A stretch of DNA of 64,000 nt, taken from NCBI RefSeq assembly GCF_040802235.1, contig NC_133169.1, positions 40,803,034 to 40,867,033 on the forward strand. The letters are read 5' to 3'. Made by a program: the position numbers and the translations under genes. The notes under the pieces are model-generated. The model saw nothing but the letters and a program-made list of their open reading frames with translations. It searched no databases and had not been told where the DNA came from. Below are positions 1 through 10,863 of the stretch, piece after piece (within the stretch, counting starts at the first letter, position 1; the number at the start of each line of letters is the position of its first letter). Source of the DNA: Manis javanica (Eukaryota > Chordata > Mammalia > Pholidota > Manidae).

Positions 1-107
1 CACATGGGCAAATGGAAAGAGATCCCATATATCCAGGCTTCCTCCTAGCTCCAAACCAAGCTCTCTCTCTCTGTCTCCCTGCAATCCTAAACACCTACTA
101 CTTGCCT

Positions 108-300
108 TAAAGTCCACACCCCTAAGCTTTTTTCACATTCCCAAATATCCTCAACAGCCTATAAAACTCCTAGACAACACACCACCACGGGCTCTCTTGG
201 CCCCTCCTGGCTCATGCTAGGAGCTCTGTCTGTCCTCTCACTGTATCATTATGTCTCAATCTGTATGTTTGTGCCTAAGTGTGTAAATGAAAAATATTTT
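108..300 (+). repeat. Partial LTR, LTR-A family (promoter/R part)
   Basis: About 180 bp matches the 3' half of the LTR at 6,678-7,468: the 'agtccacacccctaa' block, the TATA-like 'cctataaaactcctag' and the 'aggagctctgtc' block occur in the same order and spacing. The U3 part is missing and bases 1-107 do not align with it, so this copy is truncated. It is a third copy of the LTR-A family within 8 kb. Confidence 0.65.
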
Positions 301-1583
301 TCTACTTCCAGATGGTATTAATAAAAATTCATTTAAAGACAAGTGCTTGTAAAAATTGGGCATTCTAAAACCTCCAGAAAATTCTAATAGAAGATATTAA
401 GCATTAATGCTAATTTAAGTTTAACTGAAATAGACATGTCCTTATGGTGTTCAGCTGCCTAACTTTACCTAAAGTTATTTAAGTTGATGGTATCTGTTAA
501 ATCTTTCAAAGAAAAATGCTTAAAGTGAAGTGTAGCTTTGTCTAATGTGAGTAACTATTTAAGCAAGTGCCTTAAAACTTTTAACAGCTTCCCAAAATCA
601 AATTCAAAAGTGCTTTTTACCTCTAGTTCACTCTGATATTTTCCAGAGGGCACCTGGAACATGTCAGAGGAATTTTTTCTCATTGGAGAAAATATTTGGC
701 TAATTTGGATTATTTACCTGCTTAATTACCTGGAAGGCACTATCACAGAGAATGATGCTAAATTTTGTTACTGAATGTTTTGTGTTACAGAAATATCCGA
801 ATTTCCTTATAACAACTGTCTTATAGTAAGCTCTCATCAGATCTTTAACCATTGTCATTTGTAAGTCCTTTGTCATCTATACTCACTGTTTTATTACTCC
901 TAAACTAGTAAAAAACTAGATTTCAGCAGAACAGGTATTAGTTACATAGGATTAAGTAAACTAAGGAAGATGATCTGGTGGCTATTTGTTTCAAATGTTG
1001 ATGAAGTGTTTTATTAAGCTTTTCCTCTTAAGCTGACAACAGTTAGGTAAATGACTGCCTTTATAAGCAGAATTGAACATTTATCTTTCTCTCTACCTGA
1101 TCGCTCCAGAATTTAAAAACTCTCAGTGACTTTTTATATTTCATGGCACTATGTTTATTTGCATAAGTTCAATAAGAATCTGCTTTCCTTGTAAGAGGAC
1201 CAATTAAAAACACTGGTTATATTACCAAGGCTTTGACTGGAACGTCATACCTGAGAGACACGTGTAAACTCAGATATGAACAGACAGCTTTAAGGAACTA
1301 AGATTGACTTTATAAAACCAACAAAGCCCCCTAGAAGAACTAGCCTGATACCTTGCTTATAGGGTTCCCAGCAGCCTTACCAGGTGAGTAAGGAAAGTCA
1401 CTTCCTGGCAGGTGCAGGAACCTCAAGAATGTCTTGGGAACCTCAAGAAGAGAGGAATTCACCCAAATCTACAGGTACTGCAGGCACAACCTGATGGCAA
1501 GTCTGGCTTAGCTGTCTGGCCTCGAGAAGCCTTTAAAAGTTCAATCTGAAATTCCTAACAAAAAGTTCCAGCAGAGCACATAT
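301..1583. other. Unassigned stretch, probably ERV-related
   Basis: I see no long reading frame or recognisable gene. It lies between a partial LTR and the env tail of a class I ERV, so decayed ERV interior is the simplest reading, but I cannot align it to a retroviral protein. The last bases (1,584-1,598) are the target site duplicated by the retrocopy that follows. Confidence 0.3.
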
Positions 1584-1598
1584 AAAAGATCCCATGTA

Positions 1599-2820
1599 GA
1601 TGTGAACAGATCCCAGAAATGGGTTGCTTTCATTTGTCTGATTTCTCTCAGACTGTTCAAGTACAGTTGGACAATATCCATTATATCATAGAAAAATTTT
1701 CACAAATGCCTAGGGTGCCTAAATGGTTTTCTTGGCTTCACTGGAGATGGCTGGTAATTACAGATTTTCTTTGTTTATGTCACCGTATTCCTATTATGTT
1801 AATATGTGTGCGCAAGTTAGTTAGTAGTTTAAAACCTATACATGCTTAAGGTACTCTACAAGAAGATATGTCAAAGAAATAATCAATCCTCCCATGTTTT
1901 CTTCCATATGCTACCTCTATAGCTTTTCTTCTTCCTTCCTAATTACAACCCTTAAATAGAATTTGTGCCTCATATCGAATTTACCGAGCATCATAATTCC
2001 TCCAGGTGGTAAAGATACCTTGAGACAAGTGCTGGGCATAGAAGCCACAGGGCATAAATCTGCAAAGAAGTAAAATGCTAACCTTTTCATACATGTGGCT
2101 TCTCTCTCACTTACTAACTTTACATTTCCCTGTATGGCCCCGGAAGATGACTGGTTAGCCAGAGACTGGTAAGATTCCTCAAGGGAGGAACAACCTAAGA
2201 CAGGCACAGTCGGGGGGCCATCAGGTGAGAAATCGGAGAACAACAGTGGTGAAGCTTAGAACCTCATCGCCCCCCCCCCCCTGTTTTGAGAGAAAGCTTC
2301 TGCATCCGTGGATGTTTTATTCCCCTTGTCTAGCTCGGATTAACACATAGTCTACAGGCACACACCTGATCATCTACAATTGCTCTCTTACAACACTAAA
2401 CTATGTTTTCTAACTTTATCTTGCATCTACCTACCACTTCAGCATTTTATTAAAAATAAAAATAATAATAATAAAGGGAGAAATGTGGGATCCACATATA
2501 AATCAAGTATAAAAATCAAACGAATATTCATATTTGACCTGATTGTTTATAGTTCATAATGCGTGATCAAAACCGAAAGTTTCTGTGATGAATGCCCTTG
2601 TACTGTTCACCAAGTAAGAACTTATTCACTATGTAAGAATTCGTTCACCATTTAAGAACTTGTTCGTTATGCTTCAGAAGATTGGAGACTGACGAGAATT
2701 AGGCTTGGCGTGGAATAATGATTGTGCATTGAGCATTGACCCCTCTATACAGAATTTTATTGTTGTTAACAACCATTTGATCAATAAATATGAGAGATGC
2801 CCTCTCAAAAAAAAAAAAAA
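1599..2820 (+). mobile_element. Retrocopy 1 of an ERV env-LTR transcript, L1-mobilised
   Basis: This is a 1.2-kb segment ending in a 14-base poly(A) tract (2,807-2,820), with an AATAAA signal shortly before it. It is flanked by a target-site duplication: 'gatcccatgta' at 1,588-1,598 and again at 2,821-2,831, preceded by A residues in the left copy. These are hallmarks of L1 target-primed insertion of a cellular RNA. It carries an env-type transmembrane tail near its start and an LTR-like 3' region. A second copy lies at 23,046-24,266 and extends further 5', so this copy is 5'-truncated. Confidence 0.75.
1619..1849 (+). pseudogene. Env transmembrane-subunit tail within retrocopy 1
   Basis: This 76-codon frame has an aromatic membrane-proximal patch (WFSWLHWRW), then a hydrophobic membrane-spanning stretch and a short basic tail ending at KPIHA. 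That is the usual C-terminal order of a retroviral Env transmembrane subunit. The second copy (23,050-23,286) encodes nearly the same tail and, upstream, more of the ectodomain. The surface subunit and fusion peptide are absent. The ERV family cannot be named from this piece. It is a non-functional remnant inside a retrocopy. Confidence 0.5.
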
Positions 2821-3371
2821 GATCCCATGTAATCAATTACTCTTCTTGCTGCACTTATGCAAATAATCAAGCCAACTGTTAATATTTTCTTAATATGGCT
2901 ACTTCTAATAAAAATGAGGGTAATTTTAGAGAAAAGTATTGTTTCTATAAAGCAGGCTTATCTATACTAAATCCTAGTTCTAGTCATTGAAATGTAAACT
3001 CAATCCAGAATTCTAGTTTCCCCATGATACCTGGCTATGCTTCTCAGTTGGACTAGTAATATTTCTAGTTCTCATATTCAGTCATGCATTCTTAATCTCG
3101 TCAAGTTTGTCCTTCCAGTATGGAAAATCCAACTCCAGATGTTGCTACTTAACCTAATAAAACAATTTGTTCTATCTTGCCTAGAAGCCACAAAACTGCA
3201 AATAGTAATAGAAATGAAACCCAGAATAGAAGCGCCAAACTTCTGAGGCCCTCTCAACTGACCAGTGATGGAGACCTAGGTGCACCCTTTACTGCGCCCC
3301 CTCTCAGCATGAAGCAGCCAGAGCGGTCATCGCCCCCTTTCCCTAGCAGCAGCTACAGTCTCTATCTGTAG
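2821..3371 (+). pseudogene. ERV-A env transmembrane-subunit remnant
   Basis: Class I ERV env tail. 'SCCTYANNQA' near 2,840 matches the Cys-Cys-Tyr/Phe-Ala-Asn block seen in the two other env genes of this window. A hydrophobic membrane helix (WLCFSVGLVIFLVL, near 3,030) follows, and then a frameshift into 'CILNLVKFV' and a cytoplasmic tail. The tail ends at a stop (3,369-3,371) directly before a purine tract and LTR. Several frames are needed to read it. The upstream part of this env was separated by retrocopy 1 or lost. Confidence 0.55.
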
Positions 3372-3379
3372 AGGGGGAA

Positions 3380-3895
3380 TGAGACAGAGACCATAGGCTT
3401 AGACAGAATAAGGTGAGAGCCTCTGGAGAAAGCAAGGCAGGATATTTGCAGTCAGAGCAATTTAACTAGGAAAACCCCCACTACTAAAACTATGTTGAAC
3501 ATTAAGCTCTAGACTCATTCTTCAGTGAGATCAGTTAAAGTTCCCCAGATAAAGAAGAGTGGCACATGTTTTATTATGCTAATCATTTGTAAAGTGTAAT
3601 AAGATTCACTTTAGCATACTAAAAGGCCCAAGCCTATGAGCTGTCTTTCCTCCTTCAGATCTGACGAGGTAATTTTGCAAACTGAGCAACTAAGTGCAAA
3701 CCCAGCTGTAGACAGCATAGTAAAAGGCAAGATTATTTAGCAAATAGACAATACCTCAGACCACCTTGGGAGCTGAGCATGAATTCTTTTGATATGCTCC
3801 GAGACCAAGATGCCGGTATCCCAGAGAAAAATCAAGGCAGGAAATTCTTTCTGTTAAGTTAATTTTTAATATTCAGAGAACACTTAACAAGTCCT
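3380..3895 (+). repeat. Truncated 3' LTR of ERV-A (LTR-A family)
   Basis: It starts with TGAGACAG right after the purine tract gagggggaa (3,371-3,379), which follows the env stop. That is the normal env-PPT-3'LTR order. It aligns along its length with 6,678-7,255, then breaks off at 'cacttaacaagtcc', losing the TATA box, R and U5. Sequence of another ERV (pol) begins at the break. Confidence 0.7.
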
Positions 3896-4390
3896 TCCCC
3901 AAGGCTTTAAAGATAGTCTCCACATTTTTGAACAGGCTCTAGCACTGGACCCCAAATCCCCCTCTCTCGAGCTCCACCCTCCTTCAATATGTAGATCATC
4001 TCCCCTGCAGTCCCTCCCTACAAACCTCTCAACAGGATACTATTCTCCTTTTAAACTTTCTCTCAGAACACAGCTATCGGGTTTCACCCTCCAAAGTTCA
4101 GCTGTCTGCCGCTCAGGTCACATACCTGGGAGTTCAGCTCGCCCCGCAGTGGAAGGCCATTACCATAGACAGGAAAAAACTTCTCCAAACCATGCCCATT
4201 CCAAACACCAAGCAACACCATCCCTAATTCCCAAGTGGCAAAGACCATACACAGTAATCCTTTCCAGGCCAACTACAGTTAAACTCTTGGGTCTTCCCCA
4301 CTGGATACACATTCCCACCTTAAGCCATTTGTCTCAGTTTATTCCCCTCCCACCAAATCTCTCACAGGTTCCTACTCCACCCTGACGGGA
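3896..4390 (+). pseudogene. ERV-B pol remnant (RT piece joined to integrase C-terminus)
   Basis: Class I ERV pol debris. Translation in shifting frames gives a reverse transcriptase stretch with 'DSPHIFEQAL' and then 'LQYVD' (3,900-4,200), where the active-site motif is interrupted. It then jumps to an integrase C-terminal-like 'GPYTVILS...WIH' piece (about 4,230-4,330). Connection, RNase H and most of integrase are deleted between them. No frame is open through it. Confidence 0.55.
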
Positions 4391-4490
4391 TCTCTTACTC
4401 TCCGTATTTCGCGCTGCTCATCTCCACTTCCACTCATCACTGAAGAAGTTTCTGCCAGCACAGAGTCCTAAGACCTCCCTTAGAACCACC

Positions 4491-4950
4491 ATGCATCATG
4501 CCTCAGGATTGTTAACCCTGGTCTCAACACTTATTCTCTCACCAGACCTATCTTCCCAACACCAGCCCTTCTCTTTCAGACTGTCCAAAAAATTGCACCA
4601 TCAAAGATCCCCTTTGCCCTACAAGTTGTTTTTCTGCCTACACATAGGTCCCCATCAATGCTATAATTCAGCCACCCTATGTAAGCATAGCAATCAGCCC
4701 AAATGCAAAAAATTTCTAACCAAACCTTTAACCAGCTTATATTACAGGATTACCAACCCGTCTCCAAAGAGGATAATCCTTATTGAACCTGAAACACGCC
4801 ATCGCCACTGCAGACCAAGGGCTCATCTGAGGAATGCCCCCCATCAATACAAAAATGAACTTCATCGCCCCTAATCAGCAGGAAACAGTTACTGAAGACT
4901 TACCTTCACCCCTTCCCAAATCCTCTACCACTTATAAAAAAGAAAAGGGA
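4491..4950 (+). pseudogene. ERV-B env remnant (signal peptide and fragments)
   Basis: A frame beginning MHHASGLLTLVS at 4,491 looks like an Env signal peptide and continues as a poorly recognisable surface-subunit remnant to 4,871. It sits in the expected place: after the pol tail and before a polypurine tract (4,936-4,954). The transmembrane subunit is not recognisable, so env is internally deleted. Assignment rests mainly on position. Confidence 0.4.
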
Positions 4951-4954
4951 GGAA

Positions 4955-5380
4955 TGTAAGAATATAGTAATTTATCCTCCATTTGCCCCATGGTCCCAAG
5001 CACATAAGCCGGTGAGAATTACACCTGGGATTTGCCTGGGTTTACCCCGCCTTATCTCTAAACATCCTGACCCTCCCTCAAGGCAACAGGCATAACAAAT
5101 CCGCCACAATAAAAGGCACCATGCTGCTGCCCTCTCTCTCTGTTCCTGTCTGTCTCTGTCTGTCTCTCTACTTCCCTCTCTCTCTCTGTCTCTGTGTGTC
5201 TGTCTGTCTCACTGCTCTCTTTGTCTCTGTCTCTCTGTCCCCCCACTCTCTCTCTGTCTCTCTCTGCCCCCACTCCCTCTTCAGCAGCCACTTTCTCCTT
5301 CATATAATAAAGTCTCTTGCATGGGCCTGTGTCCCCTGAGTCATTCTGGGTAAGGTGGGTCATGGCGAGATACCCTTTCA
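4955..5380 (+). repeat. 3' LTR of ERV-B with (CTCTGT)n-rich expansion
   Basis: A TG...CA bounded segment (TGTAAGAATATAG to ccctttCA) is preceded by the purine tract aaaaaagaaaagggaggaa. It holds a polyadenylation signal ('aataaagtctc', near 5,307). A pyrimidine stretch of about 150 bp (5,125-5,280) made of CTCT/CTGT units separates the upstream part from that signal. Integrase sequence of another ERV begins right after it, so ERV-B probably landed inside ERV-C pol. Confidence 0.7.
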
Positions 5381-6060
5381 CTCACCCACCTAGAAAAAAC
5401 TGCCCTAGAGGCCCTCCTCAAAAGCAATACTACATCAGCCAGTTGCCAGAACTATGCCAAGCAGTGAGTAGACAGTGAAACTTGTGCCAGAAATAATACT
5501 GGTCTGCATCACGACTCCCACCTGGTGTCCAAAGAATGGGAGTTGCCCCCTTTGAAGACCTTGAGATAGACTTCACAGATGTCCAGCCAAGTAGGGGACT
5601 CAGATACCTCCTAGTAAAAGTGTGTACGTACTCTGACTGGGTCAGAGCCTTCCCAACCAGAACAGAACGGAGCCAGGAGATAGCCAAAGTTCCCCTGAGA
5701 GAAATTGTGCCCTGGTTTGGCCTACTGTCCACAATCCACAGTGACAATGAGTCTGCCTTTGTAGCAGATGTAGTACAAATGTTAACTAAATTCCTCAATA
5801 TTACCTGGAAACTTCACACTGCATACAGGCCACAGAGTTCTGGGAAAGTAGAGCAAATGAACCGCATCCTCAAAAGAACCCCAGCACATTCCTTCCAGGC
5901 TAGGGACTCAGTCTGAGTTAAAGATTGGAAAAAAGACCCCCTCAAACCTCAGTAGACTGTCGCCACATTATTGTTCTAACTACTCCTACTGCCCTCAAGG
6001 TTGCAGGCATCACTCCAAGAGTCCTTCATTCCTGAGTAAAAGGAGCCTGTCATCCTGACA
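5381..6060 (+). pseudogene. ERV-C integrase remnant, class I
   Basis: Retroviral integrase inserts proviral DNA into host chromosomes. The zinc-binding part is degraded (5,385-5,530, 'HLEKTALEALL'). The catalytic core is open at 5,536-5,916: 'LEIDFTDV' holds the first Asp, 'TIHSDNESAF' the second and 'GKVEQMNRILK' the Glu of the D,D-35-E triad. The flanking word 'YLLVKVCTYSDWVRAFPT' is typical of class I (gamma-like) ERVs. The frame stops at 5,914-5,916. A C-terminal piece ('KVAGITPRVLHS') follows near 6,000. Confidence 0.8.
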
Positions 6061-6464
6061 AGGAAGCACATCAGCAGGAGGCCCAGCCAGACCTCCAGAT
6101 CCTCTCTGCCTCTGTATTGGGCTATTGCCCTCTGACTAATAGACACCTGCACACCGTAGATCCTGGCTCTGATCAGAGTAGTGTCTTTTATTCTGGGCAT
6201 TGGACTCTGTGCTGTTGCACCCCTGGACTGGACTATTCCTCAAAAAAGTTGCCCTTTCTGTTGTCTATTGGGTAATCGTTAAGCTGTGTTATTGTGCTTA
6301 CCTGTCTCTCCAGGCTGGACCCAAGTCTCAGCCTGCATTTCCAAAGTACCTCTCTGAAATGTTTACTTGTACAAAAGTTATAAATTGCATAGTGGGCTAA
6401 AGGGAGCTACCTCCTGTCCCCCTGTGAGATTTCCTAGGCAAAACAAACTACCCCTTTACTGATC
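6061..6464 (+). other. ERV-C pol/env junction debris
   Basis: Lies between integrase and the env transmembrane subunit and is far too short for a surface subunit. Only short hydrophobic frames are present, with many stops. It is best read as the start of env with most of the surface subunit deleted. Confidence 0.35.
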
Positions 6465-6677
6465 CCTGCTCTAGTTGGGCTCAGTAGAGCTGGATCAGCT
6501 GCAGTAGACACAGAAGCTCTAATAAAGAGACTCGGGCTCACTGCCCTAACAGAGGAAGCTGATCAATATTTAGAGTAGCTTGAAACCACCATGATTCAGC
6601 TGCAAGATCAGATTGATTCCCTGGCTAAAGTGGTGTTGAAAAATTGTAGAAGATTGGACCTCCTGTTCATGTCACAG
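6465..6677 (+). pseudogene. ERV-C env transmembrane subunit, 5' part
   Basis: Reads 'ALVGLSRAGSAAVD' (fusion-peptide-like), then a heptad-type helix with an in-frame stop, then '[15 protein letters not shown]' and 'RRLDLLFMSQ'. It is interrupted after the duplicated ACAG (6,674-6,677) by a solo LTR and resumes at 7,469. The helix aligns with the same region of ERV-D env at 46,300-46,370. The furin-type cleavage site is not recognisable. Confidence 0.65.
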
Positions 6678-7468
6678 TGAGACAGGGACCATGGATGCAG
6701 TCAGTAGGGTGAGAGCCTCCGGAGGGGGCAGGGCAGGATATTTGCAGTAAGAGCAATGTAACTACATACAAGGAAACCCCCCCTGCTAAAACTCTATGTT
6801 AAACATTGAGCTCTAGAATCATTCTTCAGTGAAATCAGTTAATGTTCCCCAGATACAGAAGAGTAGCACGTTTTATTATGCTAATCATTTGTAACCATGT
6901 GTAAGATTCACTTTAGCATGCTAAAAGGCCCAGGCCTATGTGTTCTCTTTCCTCCTTCAGATCTGATGAGGTGATTCTGCAAACTGAGCAACTAACTTAG
7001 CATGCAGACCCAGCTGTAGACGGCATGATTAAAGACAGGAAGAATTCCATGTTAAATATAAGATTGTATTTTAACACCCAGGAAGTTCAAGAGGCAAGAT
7101 TCTTTAGTAGACAATACCTCGGCCCACCTTGGAAGCTGAGCAACCAGCCTTTTGATATGATCCCAGACCCAGGTGCTGGTGTCCTGGGGAGAAATCAAGG
7201 CAGGATAGTCCTCATGTTAAGTTACTTTTTAATATTCAGGGGCCACTTAACAAGTCCACACCCCTAAACTCTTTTTCACATTCTTGAAAAATCCTCAACT
7301 GCCTATAAAACCCCTAGGCAACGCACCACCATGGACTCTCTTCCCCTCCCAGCATGAGCCGGGAGCTCTGTCCTTTCACTTTATCTCTAAATGAAAGCCT
7401 GTACCTTGCTCTCCTACCTTGACTGTGAAGCTCATTCTTTGGCTCTGCAAACAAGAACCCTGGCATCA
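6678..7468 (+). mobile_element. Solo LTR-A nested in ERV-C env
   Basis: A 791-bp LTR bounded by TG...CA. It is flanked by a 4-bp duplication, ACAG at 6,674-6,677 and 7,469-7,472, the size made by gammaretrovirus-type integrases. The interrupted env frame lines up across the gap, which fixes the borders. A TATA-like 'cctataaaacccctag' lies near 7,301. No internal ERV sequence is left, so LTR-LTR recombination probably deleted the provirus. Related copies lie at 3,380-3,895 and 108-300. Confidence 0.85.
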
Positions 7469-7819
7469 ACAGGGAAGCTTATCTATAGCCCTTAAAGAAG
7501 ATTGTTGTTTTTATGCAAATAGGTCTAGCATAGTTAAGAGTTATATAGCCAAAGCAAAAGAAAACACCCAGCATAGGAATAAACTGTTAGAAAATAAAAG
7601 GTCTTAGTTCCAGGGATGGCTTGAATAGAATCCATGGCTAACAACTCTTCTAACTGGCCTTGCTGGACAGTGATTCTGCTGTTCCTTAAACTATAAGTGG
7701 AACCCTGTATATTTACCTGGCTCATTAACTTTATCGATGAATGCATTTCCTCCATACAGCTCAAGTATATGCAGAGCCACTATGACCCTATCATAAGCCA
7801 AGGAGATGCTGCCCCCTAA
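7469..7819 (+). pseudogene. ERV-C env transmembrane subunit, 3' part
   Basis: Continues the frame broken by the solo LTR: 'GSLSIALKEDCCFYANRSS', then a frameshifted membrane segment ('PWLTTLLTGLAG', 7,630-7,680), a hydrophobic helix, and a tail ending at a stop (7,817-7,819). The first Cys of the usual CX6CC motif is replaced by Ser. The 3' LTR follows 33 bp later, after the purine-rich 'agaggcgggaa'. Confidence 0.7.
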
Positions 7820-7852
7820 AGTGAAGTGTTGAAGGGGCATCAGAGGCGGGAA

Positions 7853-8296
7853 TGATAGGCAAAATTTACAAGGACAGCAACCTAGCATGTGGCTCCACTC
7901 TGTCTCGCACCTCTCCCTCCTCAACATAAACAATACTACAAGGACAGTAATTTTCGAGGTGGCTCCCCTCTGCCTTGCCCCCATCCTCAACCCAAACAAA
8001 AAAAACACTCCCTTGGTTTCCCCATGCTGCCAAAAACCGGGTCCCAAGGTTCGCTCCCTAAACTCCCTCCCCCTTGCTGTTCCCTTGCTGTGCATGTAGG
8101 AATGTTACAGATAAGGAAGCAGAAAGGTATAAATTGCTCCCTTTTCCTTTGTCTGGGGCTCAGACTTATTTGTTGATTACTCCCCTCTGAGCCCGCCAGT
8201 GTGAAATAAAGCCTCAACACTCCAAGACCTCCGAGTGCTGCTTGGATTTTCCATCAGTGATCCAGTCCAGGCTTTTTTTCAGCATTTTCTGTAACA
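7853..8296 (+). repeat. 3' LTR of ERV-C with tandem U3 repeat
   Basis: A 444-bp segment from TGATAGGC to ctgtaaCA, right after the env stop and purine tract. U3 has two copies of a unit of about 69 bp starting 'tacaaggacag' (7,867 and 7,936), an enhancer-like arrangement. It has a TATA-like 'aggtataaattgc' (near 8,125) and the signal 'gaaataaagcc' (near 8,202). The 5' LTR is not in the window. Confidence 0.75.
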
Positions 8297-8329
8297 ATTA
8301 TAGGGTCTTTATTCATCATTGTCGAAAGG

Positions 8330-9720
8330 AAGTCAGTCAAGGTGCCTTTCGTAAGTGAATAGTTAATACATTGATGTACATCAAGACAACAGAATATTAC
8401 TTACGGTTGAAAAAAATGAGATGTAGGACTTGAGATACAATGAAGAACCTTAGGGACATATTATTAAGTGAAAGAAGCCAATGTGTAAAGGGTACACCTT
8501 CTATAATTTCAACTCCAAGATATTCTAGGAAAAGCAGGATGATAGAGACAGTGAAACACATGCAGGGGTTGCCATAGGCTGTGAGGGCATAGGGCTGAAT
8601 AGGCACTGAAATTACTTCATATGATGCTATGATTATGCATATGCAGCAACAGTGACCCAGAATGTAAAAGCAGCTTTTTGCAGAATTATATTTTTTCAGC
8701 ATAGATTTATCAAGAGGAACAAATGTGCCACTCTGGTGGGGAGATGCTGGTAAAGGGGTGGTCTATTCATGGATGTGGGTAAAAAGTATTTGGGGAATCT
8801 CTGCAATTCCCTTCAATTTTTCTGAGAAGCTGAAATGGCACTAAAATTTTAATTCAGTAAAAATGTAAATAATAAATATCTGTGATAGATGGTAAGTACA
8901 ATGACAGCACATGTACAGTGGAAGAAAGATTTTGCAGATCACATTCTGGCAATGGACTTGAATTGAGAGTGTATAAATATCACTCAGTACCAAAAAAATA
9001 TAAATGACACAATTAAAAAGTGGACACTTATTTAGAGGATAAATGAATGGTAAATAAGCACATGAAAATATTCAATATCAAAAGATATTATGGAATTGCA
9101 AGTTTAAGGTAATAGCATACCATGACTGATATGAAATATATTGAAAATGCCAAATGATGGGGGATCCTGTAGCACCTAGAAGTCCCCACCATTGCTGGTG
9201 GCAATGTGAAATGGTACAGAGACTGAACAATTTGGTCAGTTTCTGATAGTATAAACATAGACTCACCATATGACCCAGAAATCACACCACTCTGTATCTG
9301 AGAGAAGTGAAGCCTAGTGTTTAAATCCAAATCAGTACGTGGTGGTTATAGTCGATTTGTTGAGAATCACAAAAATCAGGAGAAAATCCAAACATCTTCA
9401 GGAAGACTGGGTGAACGCCTGTGAGACCCATAAACTGGAATGCTACTCAAGGACAAAACTGAGCTGTGGACATGCCTAGCCACCTGGGGCCTCCGAAAGA
9501 ATGACCCTGTGGGAAAAAAGCAGCTTCAGAAGGCTGTATATTGTTGACTCTGTGCACAAGGCTTTCTCCAGATGGAAACCTTACCAGATGAAGAGATGAT
9601 GGGAGCTGCAGGGGGCCTGCATGGGAGGGAGGGTGTTGGGGTGACAGACTAGCAGAGGGGGCTGGGGGATGGTTGTGCATTCTTAAAGCAGTAGCAGTCA
9701 TTAAGAGTCTAAAGAAGTTT
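8330..9720 (+). repeat. Old L1 3'-end fragments
   Basis: Two or more diverged plus-strand L1 tails. 8,380-8,860 has the 'gacagtgaaacacatgcaggggttgcc' type 3' region. 9,060-9,460 has ORF2-end words such as 'ccaccattgctggtggcaatgtgaaatgg' and 'tatgacccagaaatcacaccactc'. All frames are broken. Confidence 0.65.
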
Positions 9721-10640
9721 AAAAAAAATCAGACCTAAAGAATACAACAGTTGCTAATTTTACAGTAACATTAATTAAAAAAACATAAACTAGTGAGAAT
9801 TCAATGAGCACTAATTCTATGGCCTTTTTAATGTATTTTCATTACAAGAATAATTTAAATTATGTAAATAATAATTATTTTTTATACAGAAATTGTAAGC
9901 ATAATGCTCCATTCTTCAAGGGAGTCATCTGGAGAGCTGGTCCACCTACCAAAGGGTGAATGGATAATCAAAAGTTAGGAACTATTCCTAAATATTAAAA
10001 TCTTAAATTGTAGACACATGAAGCTTATTAATTTGATAATATGGAAATATTTAACAAACTCTAAATGGGAATATAGAGGTCAGTTGCCTACCTTGTTTAT
10101 AATTATGATATAGAATATGCACACATCATATTTGTCTACATCTGATTCACTTAAACTTTATCAGACCAATCCAGCCAGATAAGAGGGAAACTGGAAAATG
10201 TACTCATTAGTCAGTAAGTATTGTTTGCTGAAGATATCTAGATGGGGGGGCTCCATCTCTCCACCCCATATAAATCATTAAGAACAGAGTAAATATTAAG
10301 AGGCAACTCATAATTTGCCAAATAATAAATGAAAAGTCACACTAAAGGTGATTTTATTGTGTTATATAAGCCCTATATTAGTCAAATACTTCAGCCTTCG
10401 TACCAACATATATAAAGAAATATATAATCTCTTGTTAGTTTTTTGCATATACTTAAACTAGTAAGTACTCATAATATATGCAATTCTTGACATTCTTTGC
10501 TGTTCAAGGATCTCTCTCAAATAAGAACCACATATCCAGGTCCCCCTGTCACCTGAGTGGGCCCAGATCATTCAACCCTTTCAAGTATACAGTAAATGGA
10601 AAATTTTGAAACTGCTTTCACAAAACATTCTTTCAAGGGG
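9721..10640. other. AT-rich stretch, nothing recognised
   Basis: No coding region, RNA gene or recognisable repeat on either strand. A short G run (about 10,244-10,250) is the only low-complexity feature noted. Confidence 0.3.
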
Positions 10641-10863
10641 CTCAACAGCTCACATTGTGTGGGGCAGTTGGGGTTCCTATGGCCAGGGTCCTCACTGAAC
10701 TTAAACCACCTGATGATGTAACTGGCCTGCTGCTAGGCTACTGCTTCCACACCTGCAGGCAATGAGCTATTATTGCGCTATAGAGAGCTCTGTGCAGTGC
10801 TCCAGCAGAGGTGGGGATAGGGGTGCCAGTGCTCAGCCTCCCACAGGGAGAACATGCAGGGTG

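Noticed and set aside
5058-5381. Frames with RDRE/TETERE-type repeats, and the plus-strand LSVSLC-type frame
   Set aside because: They are translations of the pyrimidine microsatellite inside LTR-B.
8397-8702. 101-codon minus-strand frame with a hydrophobic N-terminus
   Set aside because: Antisense to an old L1 3' end. No family resemblance.
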